NCBI GenBank assembly: GCA_963974345.1
Contig: CAXBBW010000001.1
Location: 124,001-188,000 of the forward strand
Direction of reading: 5' to 3'
Length of the DNA stretch: 64,000 nt
DNA from: RHLJ01 sp963974345
GTDB lineage: Bacteria; Bacteroidota; Rhodothermia; Balneolales; Balneolaceae
The notes below the pieces were generated by a model. That model worked only from the letters and a program-made list of their open reading frames with translations, ran no database searches and had not been told where the DNA came from. Made by a program: the position numbers and the translations under genes. Shown piece after piece: positions 36,680 through 44,957 of the stretch; positions within the stretch are counted from its first letter, which is position 1; the number at the start of each line of letters is the position of its first letter.

Positions 36680-37828
36680 TTGGCCGACTTCTCAGAAATT
36701 TCTACCATTTCCATTACTTGCCCCAAAGGCATAACCCCTTATTTAAAGCAAGAACTTGAGGATCTCGGATTTCCGATTAAAACTGTTCGTTTAGCAGGTG
36801 TTGAAACCGAAGGCTCATTAAATGATTGTATGAAATTGAATCTAGTTTTGAGGACTGCTCATCGTATTCACTTTCAATTAAAGACATTTAAAGCAGTTGA
36901 CGCAGAAGCTCTAGGAGAAGAATTAAAGACCATTCCTTGGGAAAATTACATCGATAAATACGGCTATATAAGTATTACATCTCATATCAATACCCCAACT
37001 ATTACGAACGACCAATTTGCAAACCTTACCGTTAAGGATGCCATTGTTGATCGAATTAGAATGACCAGAGGTTCAAGACCAGATTCCGGTTCAGACCTTA
37101 CAAAAACAGTTGTTTTTCTTTTCTGGAAAGATGATGAAGCCTCCATCTTTTTGGATACTTCGGGCGAATCTATCAATAGAAGAAATTATAAAGTTGATAA
37201 TCACACTGCCTCAATGCAAGAAACCCTTGCTGCTGCGGTTGTTTTGGCAAGCAAATGGAAACCCGGTCAGCACCTGATCAACCCTATGTGTGGAAGTGGA
37301 ACTATTGCCATTGAAGCCGCTATGATGGCGCTAAATCGCCCCGCAGGTCAGCTTAGACCAAATTATGGCATCAAACATATCCTTGGCTTTGATGAAGATA
37401 AATGGACGGAATTACGCAATGAATTAAAGCAAGAATCCCTTAAAGATTTTCCAGAATACAGTCGAATACTTGCAACTGATAACGACCCAAAAGCTATCGA
37501 AGCCGCAAAGAGAAATGCCAAGACTGCCGGTGTAGATCATTTGATTGAATTTAAAGAATGTGAGTTTATAGATACCGAAATCCCATATGGAGATGGAGTT
37601 GTTATTTTCAATCCGCCCTATGGTGAACGATTAGGTCAAGATGAAAACCTTGTTGGACTTTACCGTGCCATTGGTGATTTCTTCAAACAAGATTGTAGTG
37701 GGAAATGGGGATATATCTTCACCGGAAACTTTGCTCTCGCCAAAAAAGTCGGACTTCGAACCAACCAACGTATCGAGTTCTATAATTCAACGATTGAGTG
37801 TAGATTGTTGGAGTATGAGTTGTATTGA
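36680..37828 (+). CDS. THUMP-domain RNA methyltransferase (RlmL/YpsC class)
   Basis: 382 residues. N-terminal ferredoxin-like and THUMP RNA-binding part (about 1-160), then a SAM methyltransferase fold with NPMCGSGTIAIEAA near 201-214 and the N-P-P-Y catalytic motif in FNPPYGERLG near 308-317, which marks N-methylation of guanine in nucleic acid. Length and layout match the single-domain YpsC/Trm14-like family rather than the fused RlmL. Start taken as TTG at 36680; other starts within the THUMP region would shorten it. Confidence 0.92.
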   Translation: MADFSEISTISITCPKGITPYLKQELEDLGFPIKTVRLAGVETEGSLNDCMKLNLVLRTAHRIHFQLKTFKAVDAEALGEELKTIPWENYIDKYGYISITSHINTPTITNDQFANLTVKDAIVDRIRMTRGSRPDSGSDLTKTVVFLFWKDDEASIFLDTSGESINRRNYKVDNHTASMQETLAAAVVLASKWKPGQHLINPMCGSGTIAIEAAMMALNRPAGQLRPNYGIKHILGFDEDKWTELRNELKQESLKDFPEYSRILATDNDPKAIEAAKRNAKTAGVDHLIEFKECEFIDTEIPYGDGVVIFNPPYGERLGQDENLVGLYRAIGDFFKQDCSGKWGYIFTGNFALAKKVGLRTNQRIEFYNSTIECRLLEYELY

Positions 37829-37859
37829 TTAATTCATTTTTTCAACGTAATTGTTGAAT

Positions 37860-38648
37860 ATGAATAAATACTTAATCGCCATACTTCTATTAGCATCTGC
37901 TTGTAATAGACCTGTTGCGGATGGAGCATTTGTTGGAGATTGGTATGTGCTCAATTTTGAAAATGGGTATGAGCATTGGGAAATTGATTCTCAGAATAAT
38001 CTTTTCATATACAATAAAACTAATGATTCCACTTACCAATATTTCATAAAAGAAGAATGGAAAAATTCTTTGTATGACGAGGTTCCTGATTATTTGTTTA
38101 TTTCTGAAGAACTAAAAGATACTTTTGGAATTGCATGGATAGAATCTATAGATTACCCGTCTATAATACCTAAAGATACAATCAGACAGTATCATAGCTT
38201 TGTTATGGTTCGGAGTGAAAAATTATCTATCAAAGGGATGAACAAATCTCAAATCCATGATTATTTCATGAACTCCACATTCAAGTATGAGTATCATGGT
38301 ACTGATTTTGTCGTTCACTTAACGGATGAAAGTATTGATCATTTAAAATACAAAGCTGAAATCAAAGCACAGGGTTGTTTAGAACTTACTACAACAAATG
38401 CATTTTGGAGTTTAGATACTATGTCGAATTCAATTGTTTTTGATCATTCTCTATTTGGAAGATATGTTCAAACGCTATTGATTAATGATATAACTTCAGA
38501 TACTGTAACAGTTGATCTTGATGAATTTTACTGGTTCAGGAGAAATATAAAATTGACTCGAATTAGTAATTTTGATAAAGAATTTTATTCTCCTGAAAAA
38601 TTTGAACGATCTGGAATAGGTAAAAATGGCTTTGAGTGTGAATTCTAA
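37860..38648 (+). CDS. Hypothetical lipoprotein
   Basis: 262 residues from the ATG at 37860. Signal peptide with lipobox LLASAC (lipidated C14). The mature part is beta-rich, without a recognised family; GDWYVLNFENG near the N-terminus hints at a lipocalin-like start (GxWY) but the rest does not confirm it. Likely attached to the outer membrane. A TTG three codons earlier is less plausible. Confidence 0.65.
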   Translation: MNKYLIAILLLASACNRPVADGAFVGDWYVLNFENGYEHWEIDSQNNLFIYNKTNDSTYQYFIKEEWKNSLYDEVPDYLFISEELKDTFGIAWIESIDYPSIIPKDTIRQYHSFVMVRSEKLSIKGMNKSQIHDYFMNSTFKYEYHGTDFVVHLTDESIDHLKYKAEIKAQGCLELTTTNAFWSLDTMSNSIVFDHSLFGRYVQTLLINDITSDTVTVDLDEFYWFRRNIKLTRISNFDKEFYSPEKFERSGIGKNGFECEF

Positions 38649-38694
38649 ATCCTACTCCACAAAATCCAAATATCTCGTCCAGATTAACTCTTAA

Positions 38695-39336
38695 ATGGTT
38701 ACCACTTTATCCCTTCTTTTTTTCCTTCTCGTTATTCTCTCCATCTATGCGAAGGAAAAAGAAAAACTGAACTATTACAAGTACCTGAAACCTTCAACTA
38801 CCTCTCTTCTAATACTCATTTCTGCTCTTATTTATTTGGAGACCGAAAGTAATTATTCGTTCATAATTATAGTTTCACTTCTATTTTCATTAATTGGAGA
38901 TATTTTCCTTCTAGAAGATGATAACTTTGTTAAAGGTCTAAGTTCTTTTCTTGTCGCACATATTGGATTTACCACTGCTTTTACCAGCTTTTTTGGAATT
39001 GATATTTACTTACCACCTCTTTTAATTCTATTGATAGCAGGATTGATCTATTTCGTCTTTTTAAAGAAAGATCTTAAGCAGTTTACAATACCCGTTTTCA
39101 TCTATTTTCTGGTGATAATTGTGATGAACTGGCAGGCAATTAATCCATATTTAATTAATCAAAGCCCAATGTTCCTCGGAATTGCGCTGGGATCCATCCT
39201 ATTCACTTTCTCAGATGCCCTAATTGCTTACCAAAAATTTAAACGTTCTTTCAAAGGAGCTGAATTCTTAATTCTCAGCACGTATTGGATTGCAATTTAT
39301 CTCTTTACTATTGCCGGGTTTAATTCAAGCTTTTAA
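38695..39336 (+). CDS. Lysoplasmalogenase (YhhN/TMEM86 family)
   Basis: 213 residues, about eight membrane segments. Family motifs: LIGDIFLLEDDNFVKGLSSF near residue 62 with the conserved D-x-F-L pattern and FTFSDALIAYQKF near 170 (S-D). YhhN-type proteins hydrolyse the vinyl-ether bond of lysoplasmalogens in the membrane. It ends 25 bases before the structured repeat at 39361. Confidence 0.85.
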   Translation: MVTTLSLLFFLLVILSIYAKEKEKLNYYKYLKPSTTSLLILISALIYLETESNYSFIIIVSLLFSLIGDIFLLEDDNFVKGLSSFLVAHIGFTTAFTSFFGIDIYLPPLLILLIAGLIYFVFLKKDLKQFTIPVFIYFLVIIVMNWQAINPYLINQSPMFLGIALGSILFTFSDALIAYQKFKRSFKGAEFLILSTYWIAIYLFTIAGFNSSF

Positions 39337-39360
39337 ATCTCCCCTCGAGGGAAAACTCTC

Positions 39361-39503
39361 CTCTGTCTCTCCCGGGGAGGGACAGAGGTAAAACTTGTTT
39401 TGGCTCAGGGAGAGGACGGAATGGTTCTTTTGTTCTTAGCCTTCACTGTCCTCCCTCTGATTATCCGCAAGCGGATAATCTGTCTCCCTCCAAAGGGAGA
39501 CAG
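39361..39503. repeat. Structured four-hairpin repeat, copy A
   Basis: The region 39337-39517 between convergent genes contains four inverted repeats in series: 39361-39387 (12-pair stem), 39390-39401 (short palindrome AAAACTTGTTTT, extendable with GAGG/GGCTC), 39459-39480 (10-pair stem around AA) and 39481-39502 (9-pair stem). A second copy in the opposite orientation is at 63096-63237. Hairpins one and two share bases and may be alternatives. Confidence 0.85.
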
Positions 39504-39517
39504 TTCTCTAACCAAAA

Positions 39518-41110
39518 CTAGAATTTAGAACTTCTAATCCAAGTATCTGATCTTGCCCAACTTTCTTTGAAGGCAGTTTCCAATTCTTCATCCGTTTTAC
39601 CTTGTCCTTCTAGTGCTTTCAATAATCCGAAATAGCTCCAGCCGTTGTTGGGGTGATCTATCAATTCCGCACGATATACGGCTTCGGCTTCTTCATATTT
39701 GTCGATGGAAAGTAGCGCGGATCCCAGCCAATGTCGGGCGGCAAAAGGGAGTGGCTCTGGTTCATCATAATCTAAAGAATCTTCAATCATCGTAGCTCTT
39801 TCAAAGGAAGCAATTGCAGCTAGAGTATCACCTTTCGCAAGATGAATTTCTCCTTCTAGAATTCCTCCTACCGTTCCTAATAGCTTCTCAGCTGAGTGAA
39901 ATCTAAAACGAGCTTCAGAGGTATCAGCTGCCGCAAGTACTTTCTCTAAGTAATTATCCGCCATGCGACTATCTCCATCTTTTAATCGAGCGTAACCCAT
40001 CGAAAAATCCCACATTCCTGCATGAACTGCATGTGTAGGTCGTTCTGAAACACGAAGTACTTCATCAAATCTTCCGAAGCGAATTAGAGTCAAGACTTCG
40101 TACACATTGTTGCCCGTCAGCTTGGTGTAATCTCGTCCTGCTTGTGTTGCTACTCCACTTTGACCATCCATAGAAGCAGCAAATGCCAGCATATGTAAAT
40201 TATGACTCGGATAAATCGCAAATCCCTCTCCCACTGACGCTTTCTGATCAGAATGCCACGCCATTATGTTAGCACGAACCGCATCACCCCAACGTCCGAT
40301 TTCTGCAAAAGTGTGAGACGGCATATGATTAATGTGACTTGCACCCGGAATCGAAGTACCAATAAACTCTGCACACGCTTCTGCCTTTCCTGGATCTGTA
40401 GTGGATTCAGTAGCATGAATGTACAAATGGCAGGCACCAGGATGTTTTATGTCTTTTTCTAAAATCTCTTCCAATACTTGGTGTAATTGCTGCACATCAG
40501 GATCATTGATATCCCTATTTCCTCTTCTTGGCTCCAGCAAAAACAATGATTCTGCATAAAAAGTAGCGGCGTCTAAATCTTCTGGAAAAGCGCGGTGGAC
40601 TTCCTGCATTGCTTTGGAATAGGCTGAATCCTGAACAGACCGAATTTCAGGCTTAAAATCTTCTACATAACGAACCGACATTGCTTCGATAAAGGCTTTC
40701 TCATTTTCATTTGCATAGCCTTCATCAGCTAATTCAACCGCTTTCTGAATAGCTGCATAAGCTCGTGGAGCCTCATCTTTTCTCATTGGTCCGTTTAGAT
40801 AGGAACCCCAAGCCCAAGCTTCTCCCCAATAACAAATCGCGCAGTTTTGGTCTGCTTTTTGAGCTTCGCGGAATGAACGCGCAGCATCTTCTTTAGTAAA
40901 GGCATACATCATCTGAAATCCTTGATTGAAATACTGCTGAGAAAGTTCGTTATCGGATGATATGGGGCGTTCAAACTCTCCTAGTGCTTTGGAAAACAAA
41001 GGAAATGGTTCATCAAATTCTGGAGGGTATGTTAGTTCGGTATCTTGTGCAAAAAGAATCGATGAAAAAATTATAGCAATAAATGCTACAGATATTGTTC
41101 TTCTAAACAT
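39518..41110 (-). CDS. Exported tetratricopeptide-repeat protein
   Basis: 530 residues with a signal peptide (cleaved after FAQ at about 22). Helical repeats throughout; the N-terminal region contains LSQQYFNQGFQMMYAF and DQNCAICYWGEAWAWGS (Cys pair CAIC), and later TPR pairs at about 430-530 (YEEAEAVYRAEL, GWSYFGLLKAL). A histidine-rich part HATESTTDPG and GASHINHMPSH near 235-265 is conserved-looking and may bind metal. Family of uncharacterised secreted TPR proteins of Bacteroidota and others. It stands alone, 35 bases after the phosphatase gene on the same strand. Confidence 0.8.
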   Translation of the reverse strand: MFRRTISVAFIAIIFSSILFAQDTELTYPPEFDEPFPLFSKALGEFERPISSDNELSQQYFNQGFQMMYAFTKEDAARSFREAQKADQNCAICYWGEAWAWGSYLNGPMRKDEAPRAYAAIQKAVELADEGYANENEKAFIEAMSVRYVEDFKPEIRSVQDSAYSKAMQEVHRAFPEDLDAATFYAESLFLLEPRRGNRDINDPDVQQLHQVLEEILEKDIKHPGACHLYIHATESTTDPGKAEACAEFIGTSIPGASHINHMPSHTFAEIGRWGDAVRANIMAWHSDQKASVGEGFAIYPSHNLHMLAFAASMDGQSGVATQAGRDYTKLTGNNVYEVLTLIRFGRFDEVLRVSERPTHAVHAGMWDFSMGYARLKDGDSRMADNYLEKVLAAADTSEARFRFHSAEKLLGTVGGILEGEIHLAKGDTLAAIASFERATMIEDSLDYDEPEPLPFAARHWLGSALLSIDKYEEAEAVYRAELIDHPNNGWSYFGLLKALEGQGKTDEELETAFKESWARSDTWIRSSKF

Positions 41111-41145
41111 CAGTTATATTTTATTAAGGCTTCGTCTGAATATTA

Positions 41146-42420
41146 CTATTTATTACGTTCAAGAATTATCAAAGTAATGTCATCACTTTGAGGTTCTCCA
41201 TTTGTAAAACTTACAAGATCATTCAATAGATCAATCATCATATCGAATGGAGATTTATGTTTATTGGATAAGAGCCACTCTTCAAACCGTTCATCTTCAA
41301 AAAACTCTCCTTTAGTATTTTGAGCTTCGGTAATTCCGTCAGAAAACAGAACTAATTTATCACCTGGATTTAAATTTATCGTCTCTTCCTCAAATTCTAC
41401 AGGATCCATAATACCCAACATAACTCCACCAACTTTCAGTTCTTCTAATCGGTTTTCATTTGTTCGAATTATCAATGGATTATTGTGACCTGCATTAACA
41501 TAGGTAAACGTATGGTTTTCAGTATTTAACGTTCCATATACGGAAGTAATAAATTTATCGATTGGTGAGTCTTCATAGATCAATTTATTAACTTTTTGCA
41601 TCGACTCACTTACATCGAATTCATTTTCTACATGAGATCTTAATGATGCTCTCATCGTAGCCATCAATAAAGAAGCAGGAACTCCTTTCCCGCTTACATC
41701 CGATACTGTAAATCCCCAGTTAGAAGTTTGAGGGATTTTAATGTAATCATAATAGTCACCGCCAACACTTTTCGCTGTTCTACTACATCCTGCTACACTA
41801 TAGTTTAATATATTTGGAGTTTCTTTAGGCCAAAATCCAGATTGAATATTCCTTGCTACTTGCAATTCCTTTTCAATTCTCTCCTTTTCTATTAATTGTT
41901 TTTGTAACATCGCATTTTCAATTGCAATAGCTACTTGGTTAGCTAATGCTTGAAAAATTGGAACTAATTTTTTATCAAAGTCTTTGCCAGCTTTTTTGTT
42001 TATAGCCTGTAATGTTCCTATCAAAATTCCATTATGGTTTATAAGCGGTACGGAAATCAAATTACGAGTAATAAAGCTTTTCGAATTCGTAATTTCTCCC
42101 TTAAAACGAGAATCCGCTTGTACGTCATTTACCACTACTGATTTCTCATTTTGAGTGACCCATCCAACTATCCCATGATCTGATGGAATACTTTTTCCTG
42201 AGATTTCTGCTGTAGCAGGCCCTGTAGGTACACTTAGAGTAAGTTTAGTTCGATCTTTAGATAGAATGAACATTGAACTAGCTTCAGAATCCATCATAAC
42301 TTTTGTAGATTCCATTATTTCTCTTAATAGAATTTCTACCTCAAGATTAGAGTTAATCTTGCCAATTAAACTCATTAAAAGATTAAGCTTATTAAGCTTT
42401 ATATCATCGTTATTACTCAT
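41146..42420 (-). CDS. GAF-PP2C (SpoIIE-type) serine/threonine phosphatase
   Basis: 424 residues from the ATG at 42420 (a TTG at 42444 is possible). GAF domain 26-172, coiled linker 175-200, SpoIIE-type PP2C domain 205-422. Metal-binding motifs are complete: VGGDYYDY (219-226), SDVSGKGVPA (D241), SDGITE (360-365) and paired D413-D414. RsbU-like phosphatases of this design control anti-sigma antagonist switches. It is 20 bases downstream of the gene for a secreted Fn3-like protein on the same strand, and no anti-sigma/antagonist pair is visible nearby. Confidence 0.9.
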   Translation of the reverse strand: MSNNDDIKLNKLNLLMSLIGKINSNLEVEILLREIMESTKVMMDSEASSMFILSKDRTKLTLSVPTGPATAEISGKSIPSDHGIVGWVTQNEKSVVVNDVQADSRFKGEITNSKSFITRNLISVPLINHNGILIGTLQAINKKAGKDFDKKLVPIFQALANQVAIAIENAMLQKQLIEKERIEKELQVARNIQSGFWPKETPNILNYSVAGCSRTAKSVGGDYYDYIKIPQTSNWGFTVSDVSGKGVPASLLMATMRASLRSHVENEFDVSESMQKVNKLIYEDSPIDKFITSVYGTLNTENHTFTYVNAGHNNPLIIRTNENRLEELKVGGVMLGIMDPVEFEEETINLNPGDKLVLFSDGITEAQNTKGEFFEDERFEEWLLSNKHKSPFDMMIDLLNDLVSFTNGEPQSDDITLIILERNK

Positions 42421-42440
42421 AGTTCCAGCCCCTTTTCCTT

Positions 42441-43940
42441 TCAATTCTTTACGAATCTCATTGATTGTCGTTGATGTCTTGACATAGGTTTTAAATCAAC
42501 CTTTAGCTCTGGATCGTATGATGTCCCATCTAGGATTTCAATTGCCATATTTGAATTAGGTTCATAAATTCGGAAATACCCAACAGGCGGGTTATCGATC
42601 TTCCACAAATAATTTTGGCTATTTCTAACTTCAAGATTATAGCTTAAATAACCTATTTCCTCTCTTTCATTTGCATAATTTCTTCTAAAAACTTTGATCA
42701 AGTAAAGCTCTTCTGTTTTAGAAGTTCCAACAAATTGAAATTCACATTTATCATCTCCTTCATGTTCGATAACAATATTGGTTGGTCCAAAGGTAACGTC
42801 ACGACCTCCATATACTTCAGTTTTACAAGCCAAATAAGCGTTTATAAAACCTCCCATAATTTTATAATAATCATTTCCGTATTTATTAATTGGTTCTAGT
42901 CCCTCACCGGTATGCTCTACTGAGAATAACATATCTTGACTCCAATCACTCCAAACTCCATTCACTTGAGCTCTTATCTTCCACAACCATCCAGTAAGAA
43001 ATTCGTTTTTTATGCTCGTTGTAGCATTTATGTAATCATAATTTGAACGGTTTACAGTAGTTCTGAAAAACTCGCCTCCGTTCGTATATCCAATAACTAA
43101 TTCATATTGAGTTGCTCCAGAAACTGGAAACCAATTAAAAGACCATTTAAGACCAGTATTTAGTCCATTTGGTAATACGGCATTTTGTGTAGGAAAATTT
43201 GGATTAGGTACTGTTACCACAGTTCGTGCTGGCTCAACGTTGAAGTAGAATAATTCACTCCATAACCCAATTTTACCATCAACTGCTGCTCTTACTTGCC
43301 AAGACCAACCATTCAAATTACTAGATAGTATGGGTACAGTTTGATTATAAACGTATTTTGATTCTCTAACATGATAATCAAATACGTTTTGTTGAGAAGG
43401 ATTATTTAACCTAATCTCGTAGGTTTGAGCTCCAGGAATATCTGACCAATCAAAAGTCCAAGTATAATTGGTTGAATTATTTGGAGAAACACTTGAAAGC
43501 AGAGCACTGGTTTGTGGGTGATAAATTGTTGGGGCTGGAATTTTTTCCTCTAAATAAATGGTATGAGGTGAACTCCATTCTCCCCAAGTCGTACTATTTC
43601 CTGCGCGCACCCACCACCCCCAAGGTCTTTCCATTGCTCTCGCAGTGAGGTCTTTCGTAAAGGTATATGAAAAATTTGATGTGCTTACATAGGTATTAAC
43701 TAATCGATCTTCTTTATTGGCATTCTCAATTAATATCTGATATCTAGTAGCATTTGGAATATCTGGCCAATCAAAATCCCAAGTCACTCCTACTCCATGA
43801 TTCATTATTAATCCATTTACTGGAGTTCCAAGAACTACTTTTCCAATCTGTTGACGTGCCGTTGCTGGACTTACTAAAACCAAACAACATGTTATTACTA
43901 TACTCGTAATAAATAAACCTACCCTTAATTTATTATACAA
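42441..43940 (-). CDS. Secreted protein with three Fn3-like domains and a C-terminal beta domain
   Basis: 499 residues with a signal peptide (to about 28). Three repeats of about 100 residues (starting near 35, 145 and 250) share a W-x-F-x-W-S/P-D/V-I/S pattern with a tyrosine strand and end in W-S-x-W: fibronectin-III-like. Residues about 355-499 form another beta domain (possible trefoil). The first codon appears to be TTG at 43940, with AAAAGGGG just upstream; no ATG opens the signal peptide. The next gene downstream is the GAF-PP2C phosphatase, an odd partner for an exported adhesin-like protein. Confidence 0.75.
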   Translation of the reverse strand: MYNKLRVGLFITSIVITCCLVLVSPATARQQIGKVVLGTPVNGLIMNHGVGVTWDFDWPDIPNATRYQILIENANKEDRLVNTYVSTSNFSYTFTKDLTARAMERPWGWWVRAGNSTTWGEWSSPHTIYLEEKIPAPTIYHPQTSALLSSVSPNNSTNYTWTFDWSDIPGAQTYEIRLNNPSQQNVFDYHVRESKYVYNQTVPILSSNLNGWSWQVRAAVDGKIGLWSELFYFNVEPARTVVTVPNPNFPTQNAVLPNGLNTGLKWSFNWFPVSGATQYELVIGYTNGGEFFRTTVNRSNYDYINATTSIKNEFLTGWLWKIRAQVNGVWSDWSQDMLFSVEHTGEGLEPINKYGNDYYKIMGGFINAYLACKTEVYGGRDVTFGPTNIVIEHEGDDKCEFQFVGTSKTEELYLIKVFRRNYANEREEIGYLSYNLEVRNSQNYLWKIDNPPVGYFRIYEPNSNMAIEILDGTSYDPELKVDLKPMSRHQRQSMRFVKN

Positions 43941-44123
43941 AATACCCCTTTTATTTTTTTTAAATAGCCAATTGAACTTACAGTTTCAAATTATATCACC
44001 CAAAAAGAATTAAAGGAATATTCATAAGAATTTATTCGATTAGTTTTTTTATAAACGAAAAAAAGTAGTCTAATTTTACTTTTTTTTTGAAAACTTTAAA
44101 TTTTAAATCCATCTAATTATATG

Positions 44124-44152
44124 TGAACATAGAACACAAGATTCCATGTTCA
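44124..44152. promoter_or_regulatory. Dyad upstream of the HMA-AraC gene
   Basis: TGAACAT (44124-44130) and ATGTTCA (44146-44152) form a perfect 7-base dyad 15 bases apart, ending 47 bases before the HMA-AraC ATG. It is a candidate operator of the copper island. It lies in a 259-base gap that otherwise shows nothing. Confidence 0.35.
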
Positions 44153-44199
44153 ATAAGTAAACAGTTCGAAATCATTCGTTAAACTCTTACCTTGGTATT

Positions 44200-44769
44200 A
44201 TGAAAAAGGATGTTATTTATATTAAAAACATGGTTTGTGGACGATGTATTAAGGTTGTCCGTGATGAATTGGAAAAGCTCGGTTTCAATATTATAAGCAT
44301 AGAATTAGGGAAAGTTGAGTTTACTTCTCCTCAAGTGATAAATGAAACAAAACTCAATTCCATGTTAGAAAAAGAAGGTTTTGAACTTATTGATGATGAA
44401 AGTAAAAGAATCATAAATCGAATTAAAACAACCATTATTAAGCAACTTCACCACGAAGTGAACAAAGATGTTCATATAAATCTTTCCAGTTTTTTAGAAA
44501 AAGAACTACATAAAAGCTATTCATATTTAAGTAGCCTATTTTCGAAAATTGAAGGGCGCACCATTGAGAAATATGTTATTCAGCAACGCATTGAACATGT
44601 TAAAGAGCTTCTTGTTTACGGAGAAAAAACCATTAGTGAAATAGCTTGGGAATTAGGCTATAGCAGTGCTCAGTACTTATCTAACCAGTTTAAGTCAGAA
44701 ACTGGGCTCTCTCCTACTCAGTTTAGAAAGTTGATTGGTAGCTCTCGGATGCCTCTAGATAAGGTTTAG
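44200..44769 (+). CDS. Heavy-metal-binding (HMA) AraC-family regulator
   Basis: 189 residues. N-terminal HMA domain (about 4-66) with metal-binding MVCGRC (11-16, Cys13 and Cys16), fused to an AraC-type double helix-turn-helix (about 95-180): IEHVKELLVYGEKTISEIAWELGYSSAQYLSNQFKS spans the two HTH elements. This pairs a copper-chaperone-like sensor with a DNA-binding output in one short protein. It lies 188 bases upstream of copA, which makes copper sensing likely. The domain combination occurs in Bacteroidota, as far as I recall. Confidence 0.85.
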   Translation: MKKDVIYIKNMVCGRCIKVVRDELEKLGFNIISIELGKVEFTSPQVINETKLNSMLEKEGFELIDDESKRIINRIKTTIIKQLHHEVNKDVHINLSSFLEKELHKSYSYLSSLFSKIEGRTIEKYVIQQRIEHVKELLVYGEKTISEIAWELGYSSAQYLSNQFKSETGLSPTQFRKLIGSSRMPLDKV

Positions 44770-44787
44770 GGAAGAGATCATACTCTA

Positions 44788-44867
44788 AAGTCATCCAGAG
44801 CGAAAGCAAAGGATCTGCAAAATTAGTTAATCGTGCAGATTCTTCGGAAGTATCCTCAGAATGACTT
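44788..44867. repeat. REP-like inverted pair, copy 2
   Basis: AAGTCATCCAGAGC (44788-44801) begins a unit whose inverted partner ends at 44867 with ATCCTCAGAATGACTT. Inner arms include GGATCTGCA and TGCAGATTC. It lies between the HMA-AraC gene and copA. The related pairs are at 34180 and 50812. Confidence 0.7.
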
Positions 44868-44957
44868 GATGCGCAAAATCCTACACATCTTATCTTAAAT
44901 TCTATAAGGGATTGATCCATTGAATTCTTCATATTGGGATCAAATAATGAGAAGACT

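Noticed and set aside
44723..44932. 69-codon minus-strand ORF
   Set aside because: Translates the REP-like inverted pair at 44788-44867; repeat-derived, not a gene.
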